DNA of 64,000 nt from Paenibacillus tianjinensis (GTDB lineage: Bacteria; Bacillota; Bacilli; Paenibacillales; Paenibacillaceae). Where the stretch lies: positions 1,798,001 through 1,862,000 of the forward strand of contig NZ_CP070969.1 of assembly GCF_017086365.1 (NCBI RefSeq), in the 5' to 3' direction. Both the position numbers and the translations under genes were made by a program. Positions 36,301-44,534 of the stretch are shown here, one piece after another. How positions within the stretch are numbered: position 1 is the first letter of the stretch; the number at the start of each line of letters is the position of its first letter. Below the pieces are notes generated by a model. That model was not told the origin of the DNA and did not search any database. It worked only from the letters and a program-made list of their open reading frames with translations.

Positions 36301-37728
36301 ACCAAAGATGTCAAATCCAAAACAGCTTCTGTAATTTCCACTTTCCAAGAAGGTGTGACCCCAGATGCAGAAACGGTGGCTTTGGTGGATAAATATCTCA
36401 AACTTCACCCTGAGCTTACTCTGCCTGTAGGGACTACTGACGGAACAATCACCCGTACAGATGCTTACAACAATGAATCTGCCCTGGGTAACTTAATTGC
36501 TGACGCAATGCGGCAAGCTGATTTCGGTGACGGAGTAGCTACTGCTGATTTCGCCTTTATGAATCCGGGCGGCATCCGTGCAGATCTTCCGAAAGGCAAT
36601 GTATCTTTTGGTGATCTTGCCAAAATTCAGCCATTCGGTAACACATTAGTAAAGCTGACTCTTACCGGTGAACAAATCAAAACGTTACTCCAACAGCAAT
36701 GGGCAACTAAAGCTGATGGAACTGCAGATACGAAGACACTGCAAATTTCGGGCTTGAAGTATTCCGCTGATATGGATCTGCCTGTGGCAAGCCGCGTTAT
36801 TTCCCTTACTAAGGCAGATGGAACACCAATCAGCATGACTCAAAGCTATACTGCCGTGGTTAACAATTTCATGGCTGCAGGTGGCGATAACTATAAGGTG
36901 TTGACCTTAGCCAGTAAATCCCTGGCTGGTCCAATTGATTTGGATGTATTTTACGATTACATTAAGAAAACTTTCAAAGGCGGTCAGATCACAGCGAAGA
37001 TCGAAGGCCGGATCAACAACAAACCTGTTCCTACTACCACTCCAACTCCGACTCCAGTAACCATTCCAGGCGGAACAGGAACAGCAACACCAACACCAAC
37101 TGCAACACCGGCACCAACAACAAGCCCTGCACCTTCGGCAACACCGGCACCAACAGTGAAGCCGGTTCCTTCGGCAGTACCGTTCAAGGATCTGGGCAAG
37201 GTAGTATGGGCTCAGGAAGCCATCAGCTCCCTGGCTACAAAAGGGATCTTGAAGGGACTTGAGGACGGCAACTTCGCACCAATGAAGAACGTTACCCGTG
37301 CGGAATTTGTTACTATGCTCGTTCGTGCCCTAAACCTCAGCAACTCCAATGCATCGGCAAGCTTCAGCGATGTGAAGCAGGGTGCATGGTATACTGACTC
37401 TATCGCTGCTGCTGTCCAGGCAGGTCTTGTCAAAGGCTCCGGAAACGGCAAATTTGAACCGGGTCGTCAAATTACCCGCGAAGAAATGGCGATTATGATT
37501 GTCAATGCTCTTGCAGGACAATTGCCTAAGATTGACACTTCTGCGGCTCTAGGTGAATTTGCTGACAAGTCCTCCATTGCCCCTTATGCTCAGGAAGCTG
37601 TTGCACAGCTGACTCAGGCGGGAATTGTAAATGGTGTGGACGGCGGTAAATTCGCACCGAAAGCAATCGCGAACCGTGCGCAGGCTGCAGTCATTATTTA
37701 CCGTATGCTGGAGAACAAAGCTTCCTAA
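33370..37728 (+). CDS. SLH-anchored two-module 2',3'-cyclic nucleotide phosphodiesterase / 5'-nucleotidase
   Basis: 1452-residue exported protein. It has a signal peptide (basic N-terminus, hydrophobic VASILATTVLTAQVL, AAAAG). Module 1 (about 50-670) is CpdB-like: DVHTN, DNGDLIQG, GNHEFNYG, SHTHKIF, then PFKAGRNGPDEYTE. Module 2 (about 700-1215) is UshA-like: NDLHGQL, HNGDSVGAS, GNHEFDQG, GDNHALA, FMNPGGIRADL. A Pro/Thr linker (1218-1268) leads to three SLH domains (1270-1450). It resembles B. subtilis YfkN, which has the same two enzymes but a sortase anchor. It should scavenge phosphate from extracellular nucleotides. The third SLH has NRAQ instead of TRAE. Confidence 0.93.
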   Translation: MGERRWNKPVASILATTVLTAQVLSGVFAGPILGVKKAAAAGAEVVAAGAVNLRLMSTTDVHTNVKSWDYFKNSESLTVGLDKTATLVKQARAEDKGKINLLLDNGDLIQGTPLGTYMAKQMDADGNLNQIHPMIAALNAMHYDAATMGNHEFNYGLDYLESITSATSATYKYTNIPFLNANVYVDDKDDNPDNDVNYFTPYKIVDKTFTDSNGVEQTLKVGLLGLVTPQIMQWDKANLEGKVITKDIAETAGKYVPLMKAEGADIIVAMAHTGYDGSAVIGDGSENDINALSKIPDIDAITFSHTHKIFPAADETSLDALFKDNSGKVLPGIDNAKGQINGVPAVQAGYGGGYLGLIDLAIVPDPQKSGHWKVDKTASLSSTRSIYKTENKVNYTTVEPDAEVDAVVDAAHKATIDYVNQPLGITDVPMNSYFAMVQDDPTVQIVTYAQKHYVENLINTDPALAQYKGKAILSVGAPFKAGRNGPDEYTEIAAGPLTIRSASDLYLYDNTLKAVMIKGSTVKEWVEMSAGAFNTINPAISTPQALLNSQFAVYNFDVIDGIQYKIDVTKDAKYDPKGNIINDSYSRVTSITYDGKPLDMNQDFIVVTNNYRASGGGNFPGLKGITPIIDTLEENRQVLMDYIKAEGNVKQPADNNWSIQPIKGDVKVTFTSSPKAKKVLPTNEKITDTGTMDSKGFEIYNLDLSGDIKVHILGINDLHGQLDTTSYVGDKPVGTAAILAAYLKTARAQYDNTLLVHNGDSVGASAPVSSLERDKPTLEWMNMMKFDVGTLGNHEFDQGVAALKAQIFGGVDPVNKNVTHEPVNFDYINANAVDKETGKPIIKPYVIKEVGGVKIGFIGVVTKATPSKVSPKGTEGVRFLSAEEEVAAINKYAAELQAEGVQTIIVLAHDPATTKSGVTTGEAADLANALPKDSPVDVILAGDNHALANDVVNNKLIVQAYSYGTAFEDVKLVIDPVTKDVKSKTASVISTFQEGVTPDAETVALVDKYLKLHPELTLPVGTTDGTITRTDAYNNESALGNLIADAMRQADFGDGVATADFAFMNPGGIRADLPKGNVSFGDLAKIQPFGNTLVKLTLTGEQIKTLLQQQWATKADGTADTKTLQISGLKYSADMDLPVASRVISLTKADGTPISMTQSYTAVVNNFMAAGGDNYKVLTLASKSLAGPIDLDVFYDYIKKTFKGGQITAKIEGRINNKPVPTTTPTPTPVTIPGGTGTATPTPTATPAPTTSPAPSATPAPTVKPVPSAVPFKDLGKVVWAQEAISSLATKGILKGLEDGNFAPMKNVTRAEFVTMLVRALNLSNSNASASFSDVKQGAWYTDSIAAAVQAGLVKGSGNGKFEPGRQITREEMAIMIVNALAGQLPKIDTSAALGEFADKSSIAPYAQEAVAQLTQAGIVNGVDGGKFAPKAIANRAQAAVIIYRMLENKAS

Positions 37729-37748
37729 TCTTTCATTTAACCAAAGGT

Positions 37749-37795
37749 GTTTCGTCAGTCATCTCCGGATGGCTGGCGGAGCATCTTTTTTTCAT
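37749..37795 (+). terminator. intrinsic terminator
   Basis: CGTCAGTCATC-TCCG-GATGGCTGGCG stem followed by GAGCATC and seven T, after the nucleotidase gene. Confidence 0.75.
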
Positions 37796-37827
37796 TATCT
37801 TCATTAAATGCAGTTTGTTGCTCAAGC

Positions 37828-37860
37828 AAAAAAGCCCGGTGCAAATCACGCCGGGCCTTT
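37828..37860 (-). terminator. intrinsic terminator of the small wHTH gene
   Basis: AAGCCCGG(TG)...CGCCGGGCCTT stem; the A6 on its left gives TTTTTT on the minus strand. Confidence 0.8.
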
Positions 37861-37884
37861 CACATTTCTTACCTGTAAGCCAAT

Positions 37885-38067
37885 TTATTTAACAGCAGCT
37901 TCCCATTTGCAGCGGACCGGAGAAACGATTGCATTTTCTTTCTTAAGCTCTGTAAAAGCTTTGTCGATGGCTTTGCGTTCCAGTCCGGAGAGCTTTTCTA
38001 CTTCGCCTGCGCTGAGCGGATTCGCTGAAGCTTTGAGAATATCCAGTACCTGATCTTTTACACTCAT
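37885..38067 (-). CDS. small winged-helix-like protein
   Basis: 60-residue protein that looks like one winged-helix domain: KDQVLDILKASANPLSAGEV, EKLSGLERKAIDKAFTELKK, then a short wing with NAIVSPVRCKW. One Cys and no extra sensor domain. GGGAGTGTACAC, an SD-like sequence, precedes the ATG, and a terminator follows. It may be a small DNA-binding regulator or a nucleoid-type protein. No target is evident, and it is not linked in orientation to its neighbours. Confidence 0.7.
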   Translation of the reverse strand: MSVKDQVLDILKASANPLSAGEVEKLSGLERKAIDKAFTELKKENAIVSPVRCKWEAAVK

Positions 38068-38259
38068 GTGTACACTCCCTATTCACTATAATTTTAATTG
38101 AAAGAATGAACTCTTAGATTTGTAGTATAGAAGAGAGCTTAGGGAAATGCAGTGATGTTTGTGGGGATAATCACAAAAAGTGTCACAGAACATATTTACA
38201 TATAAATCCAAAAGTGATATCATAATTATATCAAATACATATCTTATGGAGGTGCCATT

Positions 38260-39102
38260 ATGAAAGAAAAAGTATTGCGTCCGGTTAGTGGTTTCTGGGT
38301 GATTGCATTGATCGCCATTTGTATCGGGGGCGGGGTTTACGGGGCAGTTCAGGAGTATATCACGGTGCCGATTATTCTTTTTGTCCTTGCTTCGGTGTTG
38401 TGCACCAGTATTAGTGTGGTACAGCCCAATAAGTCGGTTGTGGTAACATTCTTCGGGCAGTATGTCGGAACAATTGTGCATAGCGGTTTATGGGCAGTTA
38501 TTCCTTTTAGTATCCGTAAGACAGTATCGCTTCGGGTACGCAACTTCAATAGTGTTAAGCTTAAGGTTAACGATGTAGAGGGAAATCCGATTGAGATTGC
38601 AGCAGTAATTGTTTTCAAAGTCATTAATTCGGCTAAGGCACTGTTCGATGTCGATAAATACATGGCCTTTGTGGAAATCCAGAGTGAGACAGCGCTGCGT
38701 CATGTAGCCAGTAAATATCCGTATGACAACTTTAATGAGTCCGGGATGTCGCTGCGGGCCAACGCTGACGAAATTGCCAAAGAGCTGGCAACTGAACTGC
38801 AGGAACGCCTTTCCTTGTCCGGGGTAGAAGTGATTGAAGCGCGTCTGACCCATTTAGCGTATTCAACTGAAATTGCCAGCACAATGCTGCAGCGCCAGCA
38901 GGCTTCTGCGATTCTCTCGGCACGGCAGATTATTGTGGAAGGTGCAGTCGGCATGGTAGATATGGCTATCCGCCAGCTGAAAGACAGCGGTGTTGTGGAG
39001 CTCGATGAAGAACGTAAAGCGGCAATGATCAACAATCTGATGGTGGCGATTGTGTCGGAGCGCGGAGCGAGTCCGGTCATCAACGCCGGCTCGTTGTACT
39101 AG
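38260..39102 (+). CDS. SPFH/Band 7 membrane protein
   Basis: 280-residue SPFH-domain protein. Two N-terminal hydrophobic segments ([20 protein letters not shown] and [20 protein letters not shown]) precede the Band 7 core: [41 protein letters not shown]. It ends with [20 protein letters not shown] and a short helical tail. Such proteins oligomerise at the membrane, often as scaffolds. A strong RBS (ATGGAGGTG) precedes the ATG. The ribbon-helix-helix gene starts 13 bp downstream, making a two-gene unit. Confidence 0.9.
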   Translation: MKEKVLRPVSGFWVIALIAICIGGGVYGAVQEYITVPIILFVLASVLCTSISVVQPNKSVVVTFFGQYVGTIVHSGLWAVIPFSIRKTVSLRVRNFNSVKLKVNDVEGNPIEIAAVIVFKVINSAKALFDVDKYMAFVEIQSETALRHVASKYPYDNFNESGMSLRANADEIAKELATELQERLSLSGVEVIEARLTHLAYSTEIASTMLQRQQASAILSARQIIVEGAVGMVDMAIRQLKDSGVVELDEERKAAMINNLMVAIVSERGASPVINAGSLY

Positions 39103-39115
39103 AGGGCGATCCATT

Positions 39116-39289
39116 ATGGCGGCCAAAAAAAGCTTTCCGCTGCGGATCGATCCTGAGCTGCACGAAGCGTTGGAACGCTGGGCGGGAGAGGAATTTCGCA
39201 GCGTTAACGGACATATTGAATATTTGCTGCGTGAGTCTTTGAAGCGGGCGGGCCGCTTGCCAGGCAAAAGAAGCCGGGAAGAGGAGTGA
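39116..39289 (+). CDS. Arc-like ribbon-helix-helix protein
   Basis: 57-residue protein: [20 protein letters not shown] is the beta strand plus helix 1 of an Arc/MetJ ribbon-helix-helix, and [18 protein letters not shown] is helix 2. A basic tail ([11 protein letters not shown]) follows. RBS AGAGGGCG is weak. It is translated right behind the SPFH gene, so the two are probably functionally linked. No toxin gene is adjacent, so I do not call it an antitoxin; it may regulate the pair or tether something to it. Confidence 0.8.
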   Translation: MAAKKSFPLRIDPELHEALERWAGEEFRSVNGHIEYLLRESLKRAGRLPGKRSREEE

Positions 39290-39429
39290 TTAGTACAGGA
39301 AACTTCACCTGCACTAAGCTGCTTGACTGTCATATTTTGAATGTCGACCGCCGGCAGGCTTGACGGAAGCTGGCGACAGATTTATAATTACTCCATAATT
39401 CACGTTAACAGCTTCGACAAAGATATGGA

Positions 39430-39672
39430 TCGTTGATTCAGGACCGCTTCAGAGAGAGGGAACAAGGCTGCAATTTCCTCCGGTATCCGGCATTCGATCT
39501 ACCCCTTTATAGCTGCGGTTATGAACTCCCGGTACATTTACTAGCCGGGACAGTAAGAACCGCCGGTTCATGGCCGTTAATCCATGCTGACGAAGGATTC
39601 TGTTTCTGGAATCGAATTTGGGTGGAACCACGGGTGCAATCACTCGTCCCTTTGCGGGACGGGTGTTTTTTT
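39430..39672 (+). ncRNA. T-box leader of thrS
   Basis: GGGTGGAACCACGGGTG (39619-39636) is the T-box. The long 5' part includes AGAGAGAGGGAACAAGGCTG, typical of stem I. CACTCGTCCC-TTT-GCGGGACGGGTG with TTTTTTT (39641-39672) is the competing terminator. Uncharged tRNA-Thr should allow read-through into thrS. I could not fix the specifier codon with certainty. Confidence 0.9.
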
Positions 39673-39786
39673 GTATGCGTGGATTCTTCCGTTCCGCAGA
39701 ATTCGCCGCCCCGCGCGGGCTCAACAAATGAAGTTTTCGCCACAGGTAATTAGTGATGGCTAACCAATCCCTTAGGAGGAACAACA

Positions 39787-41724
39787 ATGTCAGTAAGTAT
39801 TAAACTGCCGGACGGATCGGTCCGGGAATATGAGAACGGAAGCAGCATTGAGGATGTAGCCGCTTCGATCAGCAGCGGACTTCGCAAGAATGCAGCCGCA
39901 GGCAAGCTCAATGGAGTCGTTGTCGATTTGTCGACGCCTCTGGAGGAGGGCGCACTGGTGGAGATCGTAACCTTGGATTCCCCCGAAGGCCTGGAGGTTA
40001 TGCGCCACAGTACAGCTCACTTGATGGCTCAGGCGGTTAGACGCCTTTTCGGTGCGAAGGAAGTTAAGCTGGGGGTAGGTCCGGTTATCGAGGACGGCTT
40101 CTACTATGATATGGACCTGGAACATCCGCTTAATCCGGAGGATCTGTTGAAGATCGAGAAGGAAATGGAGCGCATCGTTAACGAGAATCTGCCGATTGTG
40201 CGCAAAGAAGTCAGCCGTAAGGAAGCGCTCGAGATCTTTAGTGAACTGGGCGATCCGTATAAGCTGGAGCTGATTGAGGCTCTGCCGGAAGACAGCGTGA
40301 TCTCAATCTACGAACAAGGCGAGTTCTTCGACCTCTGCCGCGGTCCGCATGTACCTTCGACTTCGAAGATCAAAGTGTTCAAGCTGATGAATGTGGCTGG
40401 GGCTTACTGGCGCGGAGACAGCAAGAATAAAATGCTTCAGCGTGTATACGGTACTGCCTGGATCAAAAAAGCGCAGCTGGACGAGCATCTGCACCTGCTG
40501 GAGGAAGCGAAAAAACGTGACCACCGCAAGTTGGGCAAAGAACTGGAAATTTTCACATTCAACCAGCTGGTTGGACAAGGCCTTCCGATCTGGCTGCCAA
40601 AAGGTGCGAAGCTGCGCAGTATTCTTGAGCGCTATATTGTGGATCTGGAAGCAAGCCTTGGTTACCAGCATGTATACACTCCTGTACTAGGTAACGTAGA
40701 GCTGTATAAGACTTCCGGACACTGGGAGCACTACCAAGAGGACATGTTCCCTAAAATGGTCATCGACACCGAGGAGTTCGTGCTTCGTCCGATGAACTGC
40801 CCGCATCACATGATGATTTATAAGAGCTCGATGCATAGCTACCGTGATCTGCCGATCCGTATTGCTGAGCTGGGCACTATGCACCGCTACGAAATGTCCG
40901 GCGCGTTGACCGGTCTGCACCGTGTACGCTCCATGACGCTGAATGACTCGCATATTTTCTGCCGTCTGGATCAGATCAAGAGTGAATTCAAACGTGTGCT
41001 GGAGCTGATCAAACAGGTATACAGCGATTTCGGTATTCATGATTACCGCTTCCGCTTATCCTACCGTGATCCGCAGGATACAGAGAAGTATTTCCAGAAC
41101 GATGAAATGTGGGAAACTGCACAGCGTATGCTGCGCGAGGTAGCCGAAGAAGCGGGTCTGCCGTTCTTTGAAGCGGAAGGTGAAGCTGCCTTCTATGGAC
41201 CGAAGCTGGATGTGCAAATCCGCACGGCGCTGGGTAAGGAAGAAACTCTATCCACTGTACAAATTGACTTCCTGCTCCCTGAGCGCTTTGAATTGGAATA
41301 TGTCGGCGATGATGGTAACAAGCACCGTCCGGTCGTATTGCACCGCGGAATTCTTGGCACCATGGAACGTTTTGTAGCCTTCCTGCTGGAGAACTTTGCA
41401 GGTTCTCTGCCACTGTGGCTGTCACCGCAGCAGGTTAAGATTATACCTGTATCTTCAGCCTTTGATGACTATGCCAAGGAAGTCGAAGCGAAGCTGCTCA
41501 AGAGTGGTATCCGGGCTGAGGTCGATCTGCGCAATGAGAAGATGGGCTATAAGATCCGTGAAGCCCAGCTGGAAAAGCTTCCATATATGTTCGTAGTCGG
41601 TGAGAATGAGATGAATGCCGGTTCCGTATCGATCCGCAAACGCGGGGAAGGCGATCTCGGAGCAAAACCGCTAGATGAAGTTATCGAATCGCTGAATGCG
41701 GAAATTTCCGGCCGCGTAATATAA
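39787..41724 (+). CDS. thrS: threonyl-tRNA synthetase
   Basis: 645-residue class II synthetase with all domains: TGS ([20 protein letters not shown]), editing domain ([31 protein letters not shown]), catalytic core with zinc ligands ([48 protein letters not shown]) and anticodon-binding domain ([12 protein letters not shown] to the end). Length is normal. RBS TTAGGAGG precedes the ATG. It is controlled by the T-box directly upstream. Confidence 0.97.
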   Translation: MSVSIKLPDGSVREYENGSSIEDVAASISSGLRKNAAAGKLNGVVVDLSTPLEEGALVEIVTLDSPEGLEVMRHSTAHLMAQAVRRLFGAKEVKLGVGPVIEDGFYYDMDLEHPLNPEDLLKIEKEMERIVNENLPIVRKEVSRKEALEIFSELGDPYKLELIEALPEDSVISIYEQGEFFDLCRGPHVPSTSKIKVFKLMNVAGAYWRGDSKNKMLQRVYGTAWIKKAQLDEHLHLLEEAKKRDHRKLGKELEIFTFNQLVGQGLPIWLPKGAKLRSILERYIVDLEASLGYQHVYTPVLGNVELYKTSGHWEHYQEDMFPKMVIDTEEFVLRPMNCPHHMMIYKSSMHSYRDLPIRIAELGTMHRYEMSGALTGLHRVRSMTLNDSHIFCRLDQIKSEFKRVLELIKQVYSDFGIHDYRFRLSYRDPQDTEKYFQNDEMWETAQRMLREVAEEAGLPFFEAEGEAAFYGPKLDVQIRTALGKEETLSTVQIDFLLPERFELEYVGDDGNKHRPVVLHRGILGTMERFVAFLLENFAGSLPLWLSPQQVKIIPVSSAFDDYAKEVEAKLLKSGIRAEVDLRNEKMGYKIREAQLEKLPYMFVVGENEMNAGSVSIRKRGEGDLGAKPLDEVIESLNAEISGRVI

Positions 41725-41868
41725 TTTTGCCGGGAGCTCTGCCGCAATCCGGCTTATAGTCACCCAACAAAAACCTCTGTCATCAGCCTCGTGGAGCCGA
41801 AGAATCGTGCTTCATGTATAAAATTTTGTGAAACGGGAAACCTTCGCTAATAGGGGGAGGTTTAACAA

Positions 41869-42720
41869 ATGAACAAAATGGGCTTATGCCAGAGGTTTTG
41901 GTGTCTGACTGTCACGATTGTGCTTGTATTGACTGCAGCCGGCATTTATCCGGATTATGGAAGCAAGTCAGTAGAGGCCAGCGGGATGGCAGACACTGCA
42001 GATCAGCTAAGCGTCAGCACAATGAAGCCAGGTAATTTACAAAATACACAGGATTCACCCTTCTTTACAAGCAGAAGCGGAACAGAGCAGCAGGTTATGC
42101 AGTCTACAGGCCGTGCCATTGTATATTCACAGGAGGCTCTTTTTACGGAAGCTTCCCAGCTCGGGGGCACTTCAAGAATCAAGCAACCGTCTGCAACAAA
42201 TGCACCCAAAGCGACTCCGGCACCTTCCGGCAAGAAGACGGATACGACTGCCAAGCAGCCTGCATCTGTTACGGTTGCTGCACCTGCACCGGAGCAGATC
42301 ATTACTTCGCTGAAGGTTACGGCAACGGGATATACGGCAGGTTATGAGTCAACCGGCAAAACAGCCAAACATCCGCAATACGGCATTACCTACTCAGGTG
42401 TTAAAGTACGACGGGATAAAAATGCAGTTTCTACCATAGCTGCCGATCCCAAGGTTCTGCCGCTGGGCAGTATCCTTTATATCCCGGGTTATGGATACGC
42501 TGTGGTGGCGGATACCGGTTCAGCGATCAAGGGACGGAAGATCGACTTATATTTTGCCACTACCAAACAGGTGTACAAGGAATGGGGCAAAAAAACAGTG
42601 GTTGTTCAGCTGATCAAACGGGGTAACGGGAAATGTACGGAGAGCATGCTGAAGAACTTAGGCAAAGCGATTCAAACGTATAATACAGTTCCGCAAAACC
42701 TGCTGGAAGAGATTATCTAG
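41869..42720 (+). CDS. exported 3D-domain cell-wall protein
   Basis: 283-residue protein with a signal-type N-terminus ([19 protein letters not shown]). A long Ser/Thr/Pro/Ala-rich linker (about 40-145) is followed by a C-terminal 3D domain: [65 protein letters not shown]. The three conserved Asp form the MltA-like active site. Relatives (YuiC, YocH, Sps) cleave peptidoglycan in stationary phase or germination. No LysM or SLH domain is present, so it may be soluble or released. RBS GGGGGAGG precedes the ATG. Confidence 0.88.
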   Translation: MNKMGLCQRFWCLTVTIVLVLTAAGIYPDYGSKSVEASGMADTADQLSVSTMKPGNLQNTQDSPFFTSRSGTEQQVMQSTGRAIVYSQEALFTEASQLGGTSRIKQPSATNAPKATPAPSGKKTDTTAKQPASVTVAAPAPEQIITSLKVTATGYTAGYESTGKTAKHPQYGITYSGVKVRRDKNAVSTIAADPKVLPLGSILYIPGYGYAVVADTGSAIKGRKIDLYFATTKQVYKEWGKKTVVVQLIKRGNGKCTESMLKNLGKAIQTYNTVPQNLLEEII

Positions 42721-42745
42721 GCTAGCCATATCCAAGCTGACAGCT

Positions 42746-42776
42746 TGAAATTTATTTCACTTAGGGATGCATAATA
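42746..42776 (+). promoter_or_regulatory. sigma-G-type promoter of the SASP gene (proximal copy 1)
   Basis: TGAAAT, 18-nt spacer, CATAATA. Fits the forespore sigma-G/sigma-F pattern (TGAATA / CATAMTA). Confidence 0.6.
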
Positions 42777-42798
42777 CGGCCCTGAGCTTCCCATAATA
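42768..42798 (+). promoter_or_regulatory. second sigma-G-like promoter, overlapping the first
   Basis: TGCATA, 18-nt spacer, CATAATACGG. The CATAATACGG string occurs twice, 22 bp apart, so its -35 falls on the -10 of the first. Confidence 0.4.
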
Positions 42799-42853
42799 CG
42801 GACTGGGGCAAAGCAAGTGCCTATTCCGAAAACACACAGGGAGGTGAAATTCA

Positions 42854-43054
42854 GTGGCTAAAAAACCTAAGGTACAAGAGAACTATAAGACACCGAATGA
42901 AAAATACAATGCGGAGTTTGCTGTAGAGAATGACGGCGCAACGAAGCAAGGTACATTCTCCAAAGCAGGACAAAAGGTACAAGAAAACTATAAAACACCG
43001 AATGAAAAATACAATGCAGAGTTTGCTGTTGAAAATGACGGCACAACGAAGTAA
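42854..43054 (+). CDS. sspE: gamma-type small acid-soluble spore protein
   Basis: 66-residue protein made of two near-identical units, each with VQENYKTPNEKYNAEFAVEN, joined by KQGTFSKAGQK. The NAEFAVEND strings are GPR-protease-type cleavage sites. Gamma-SASPs are amino acid stores made in the forespore and degraded at germination. It starts with GTG at 42854, after GGGAGGTGAAATTCA. Sigma-G-like promoters precede it and a terminator follows. Confidence 0.9.
   Translation: MAKKPKVQENYKTPNEKYNAEFAVENDGATKQGTFSKAGQKVQENYKTPNEKYNAEFAVENDGTTK
42869..42946 (+). repeat. 78-bp direct repeat, copy 1 (inside the SASP gene)
   Basis: First coding unit of the SASP. Copy 2 starts 105 bp further on and differs by only a few, mostly silent changes. 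Confidence 0.9.
42974..43051 (+). repeat. 78-bp direct repeat, copy 2 (inside the SASP gene)
   Basis: Second coding unit of the SASP; the only residue change seen is Ala to Thr before the final TK. Confidence 0.9.
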
Positions 43055-43132
43055 GGTGTGTTTTACAAACCACTGCAATAACCTCAGCAGTAACGCTGTG
43101 AATGTTTAATCTTACACCGATATGCTACAATT

Positions 43133-43184
43133 GGACTGTTCCGCTATGCGCTCATATTCTGAGCTGCGGGACAGTCTTTTTTTG
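43133..43184 (+). terminator. intrinsic terminator of the SASP gene
   Basis: GGACTGTTCCGC... pairs with ...GCGGGACAGTC, followed by TTTTTTT. Confidence 0.85.
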
Positions 43185-43235
43185 AGATATTAGAATGTAT
43201 CGTTTTTATGCTATAAATATGTCTTTATACTTTTC

Positions 43236-43279
43236 GCAGAAAAGGATATCTTCCTAAATAGGACGGTATCCTTTTCTGC
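43236..43279. repeat. inverted repeat in the liaF upstream region
   Basis: GCAGAAAAGGATA and TATCCTTTTCTGC form a perfect 13-bp stem around an 18-nt centre. No T run follows, so it may be a leader structure and not a terminator. The rest of 43055-43445 shows a short CTCGG-TC-CCGAG palindrome (about 43328) and no gene. Confidence 0.6.
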
Positions 43280-43445
43280 TTACGTAGATCAGATATATTC
43301 TTAACATTCATCCGGGTGACAGCTCGGTCCCGAGACGGAGGCAGGTTTACTTCTCACGCCGCTGTTCGCAGCGCAGCTGATGCTGTAGACTAAGGCTATA
43401 AGTAACAGATAAACGTGGACATCACAATTAAAGGAGAAATGACAG

Positions 43446-44531
43446 ATGAAAAGAAGGTTCACCAGCCAGATTCTCGGCGGCTTGATCCTGATAGGACTCG
43501 GCGGGATGTTTCTTCTGAGACAGATGGGATATACCGATTTCAGTATAAGTTCCCTGATTTCAGATTATTGGCCGCTCATTCTTATATGGATGGGTTTACA
43601 AAATTTTCTTTCTACAGGGGACCGCGGCTCGAAGGGTTCGTCCGCATTTTGGGGATTTTTCTTCATGGCGCTCGGAGTCTATTTCCTGGGCCGCAATTTG
43701 GAGTGGTTCGATGTATCGGCCGGTGATTTTTTCAAAATGCTGATTCCGGTGATGCTGATCGGCGGCGGGCTGTTTGTTATCTTTAAGCCGCGTGACCATA
43801 CACCGCCTATGCCTCCGGCACCGCCAGCACCACCTAACTTTTATCCGCCCGGACCCGGGACTCCAGATGCTGAGCCTCCGAAACCGCTGGAATCCACACT
43901 GGATGAGCAGTTTGAACAGAAGTTCGGCAAACCTGCCGGTGAGCGTGATTGGGATCAATATCTGCATAAAGAAGATTCGGATGAGAATGAGCAGGATCAG
44001 AGAAACAAGGGGTATTTTCAGTCGGCATCAGAAGCCCGCTGGCAGGAAAACCGGGAGCGGCATGAACGCAGACGGCAGGAGCGCCAGGAACGTCATGCCC
44101 GCAGACACGGCGAATGGCATGAGGAATTTCATGAAGCAGGGAACCGTAAGGAAACAACGAACCGTTCCGCGTTTATCGGTGATGTGCACATGGGCAAGGA
44201 GCATTTTCAACTGAAGCATACCAATATCTCGCAGTTCATCGGGGATACTGTGCTGGACCTGACGAACGCGCAAATTCCTTACGGCGAGACCAAAATTAAT
44301 ATCTCCGCATTTGTCGGCGACATTAAAGTCTATATCCCGGATGATATGAACCTCGGGGTTTCGGTGAACAGCAGCTCCTTTATTGGTGATATGCAGGTGC
44401 TGGAGGAATCGCGCAGCGGTTTTATGAGCAGCGTACAATGCAAGACGCCATATTATAAAGAAGCAGGCAAAAAAGTCCGGATTAACGTGAGTGCTTTTAT
44501 CGGCGATATAAAGGTTAAAACGGTGGGTTAA
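43446..44531 (+). CDS. liaF: LiaF-like envelope stress inhibitor protein
   Basis: 361-residue membrane protein. The N-terminal part has short hydrophobic helices of the LiaI/LiaF type (ILGGLILIGLGGMFLLRQMG, YWPLILIWMGLQNFL, FWGFFFMALGVYFLG, FKMLIPVMLIGGGLFVIF). A Pro-rich and then strongly charged Arg/Glu/His-rich section follows (about 118-235). The C-terminal beta-type domain is marked by three to four SAFIGD-like repeats (SAFIGDV, SQFIGDT, SAFVGDI, SSFIGDM, SAFIGDI). LiaF keeps LiaS inactive without cell-wall stress. RBS AAAGGAG. liaS follows 3 bp downstream. Confidence 0.9.
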   Translation: MKRRFTSQILGGLILIGLGGMFLLRQMGYTDFSISSLISDYWPLILIWMGLQNFLSTGDRGSKGSSAFWGFFFMALGVYFLGRNLEWFDVSAGDFFKMLIPVMLIGGGLFVIFKPRDHTPPMPPAPPAPPNFYPPGPGTPDAEPPKPLESTLDEQFEQKFGKPAGERDWDQYLHKEDSDENEQDQRNKGYFQSASEARWQENRERHERRRQERQERHARRHGEWHEEFHEAGNRKETTNRSAFIGDVHMGKEHFQLKHTNISQFIGDTVLDLTNAQIPYGETKINISAFVGDIKVYIPDDMNLGVSVNSSSFIGDMQVLEESRSGFMSSVQCKTPYYKEAGKKVRINVSAFIGDIKVKTVG

Positions 44532-44534
44532 CGG

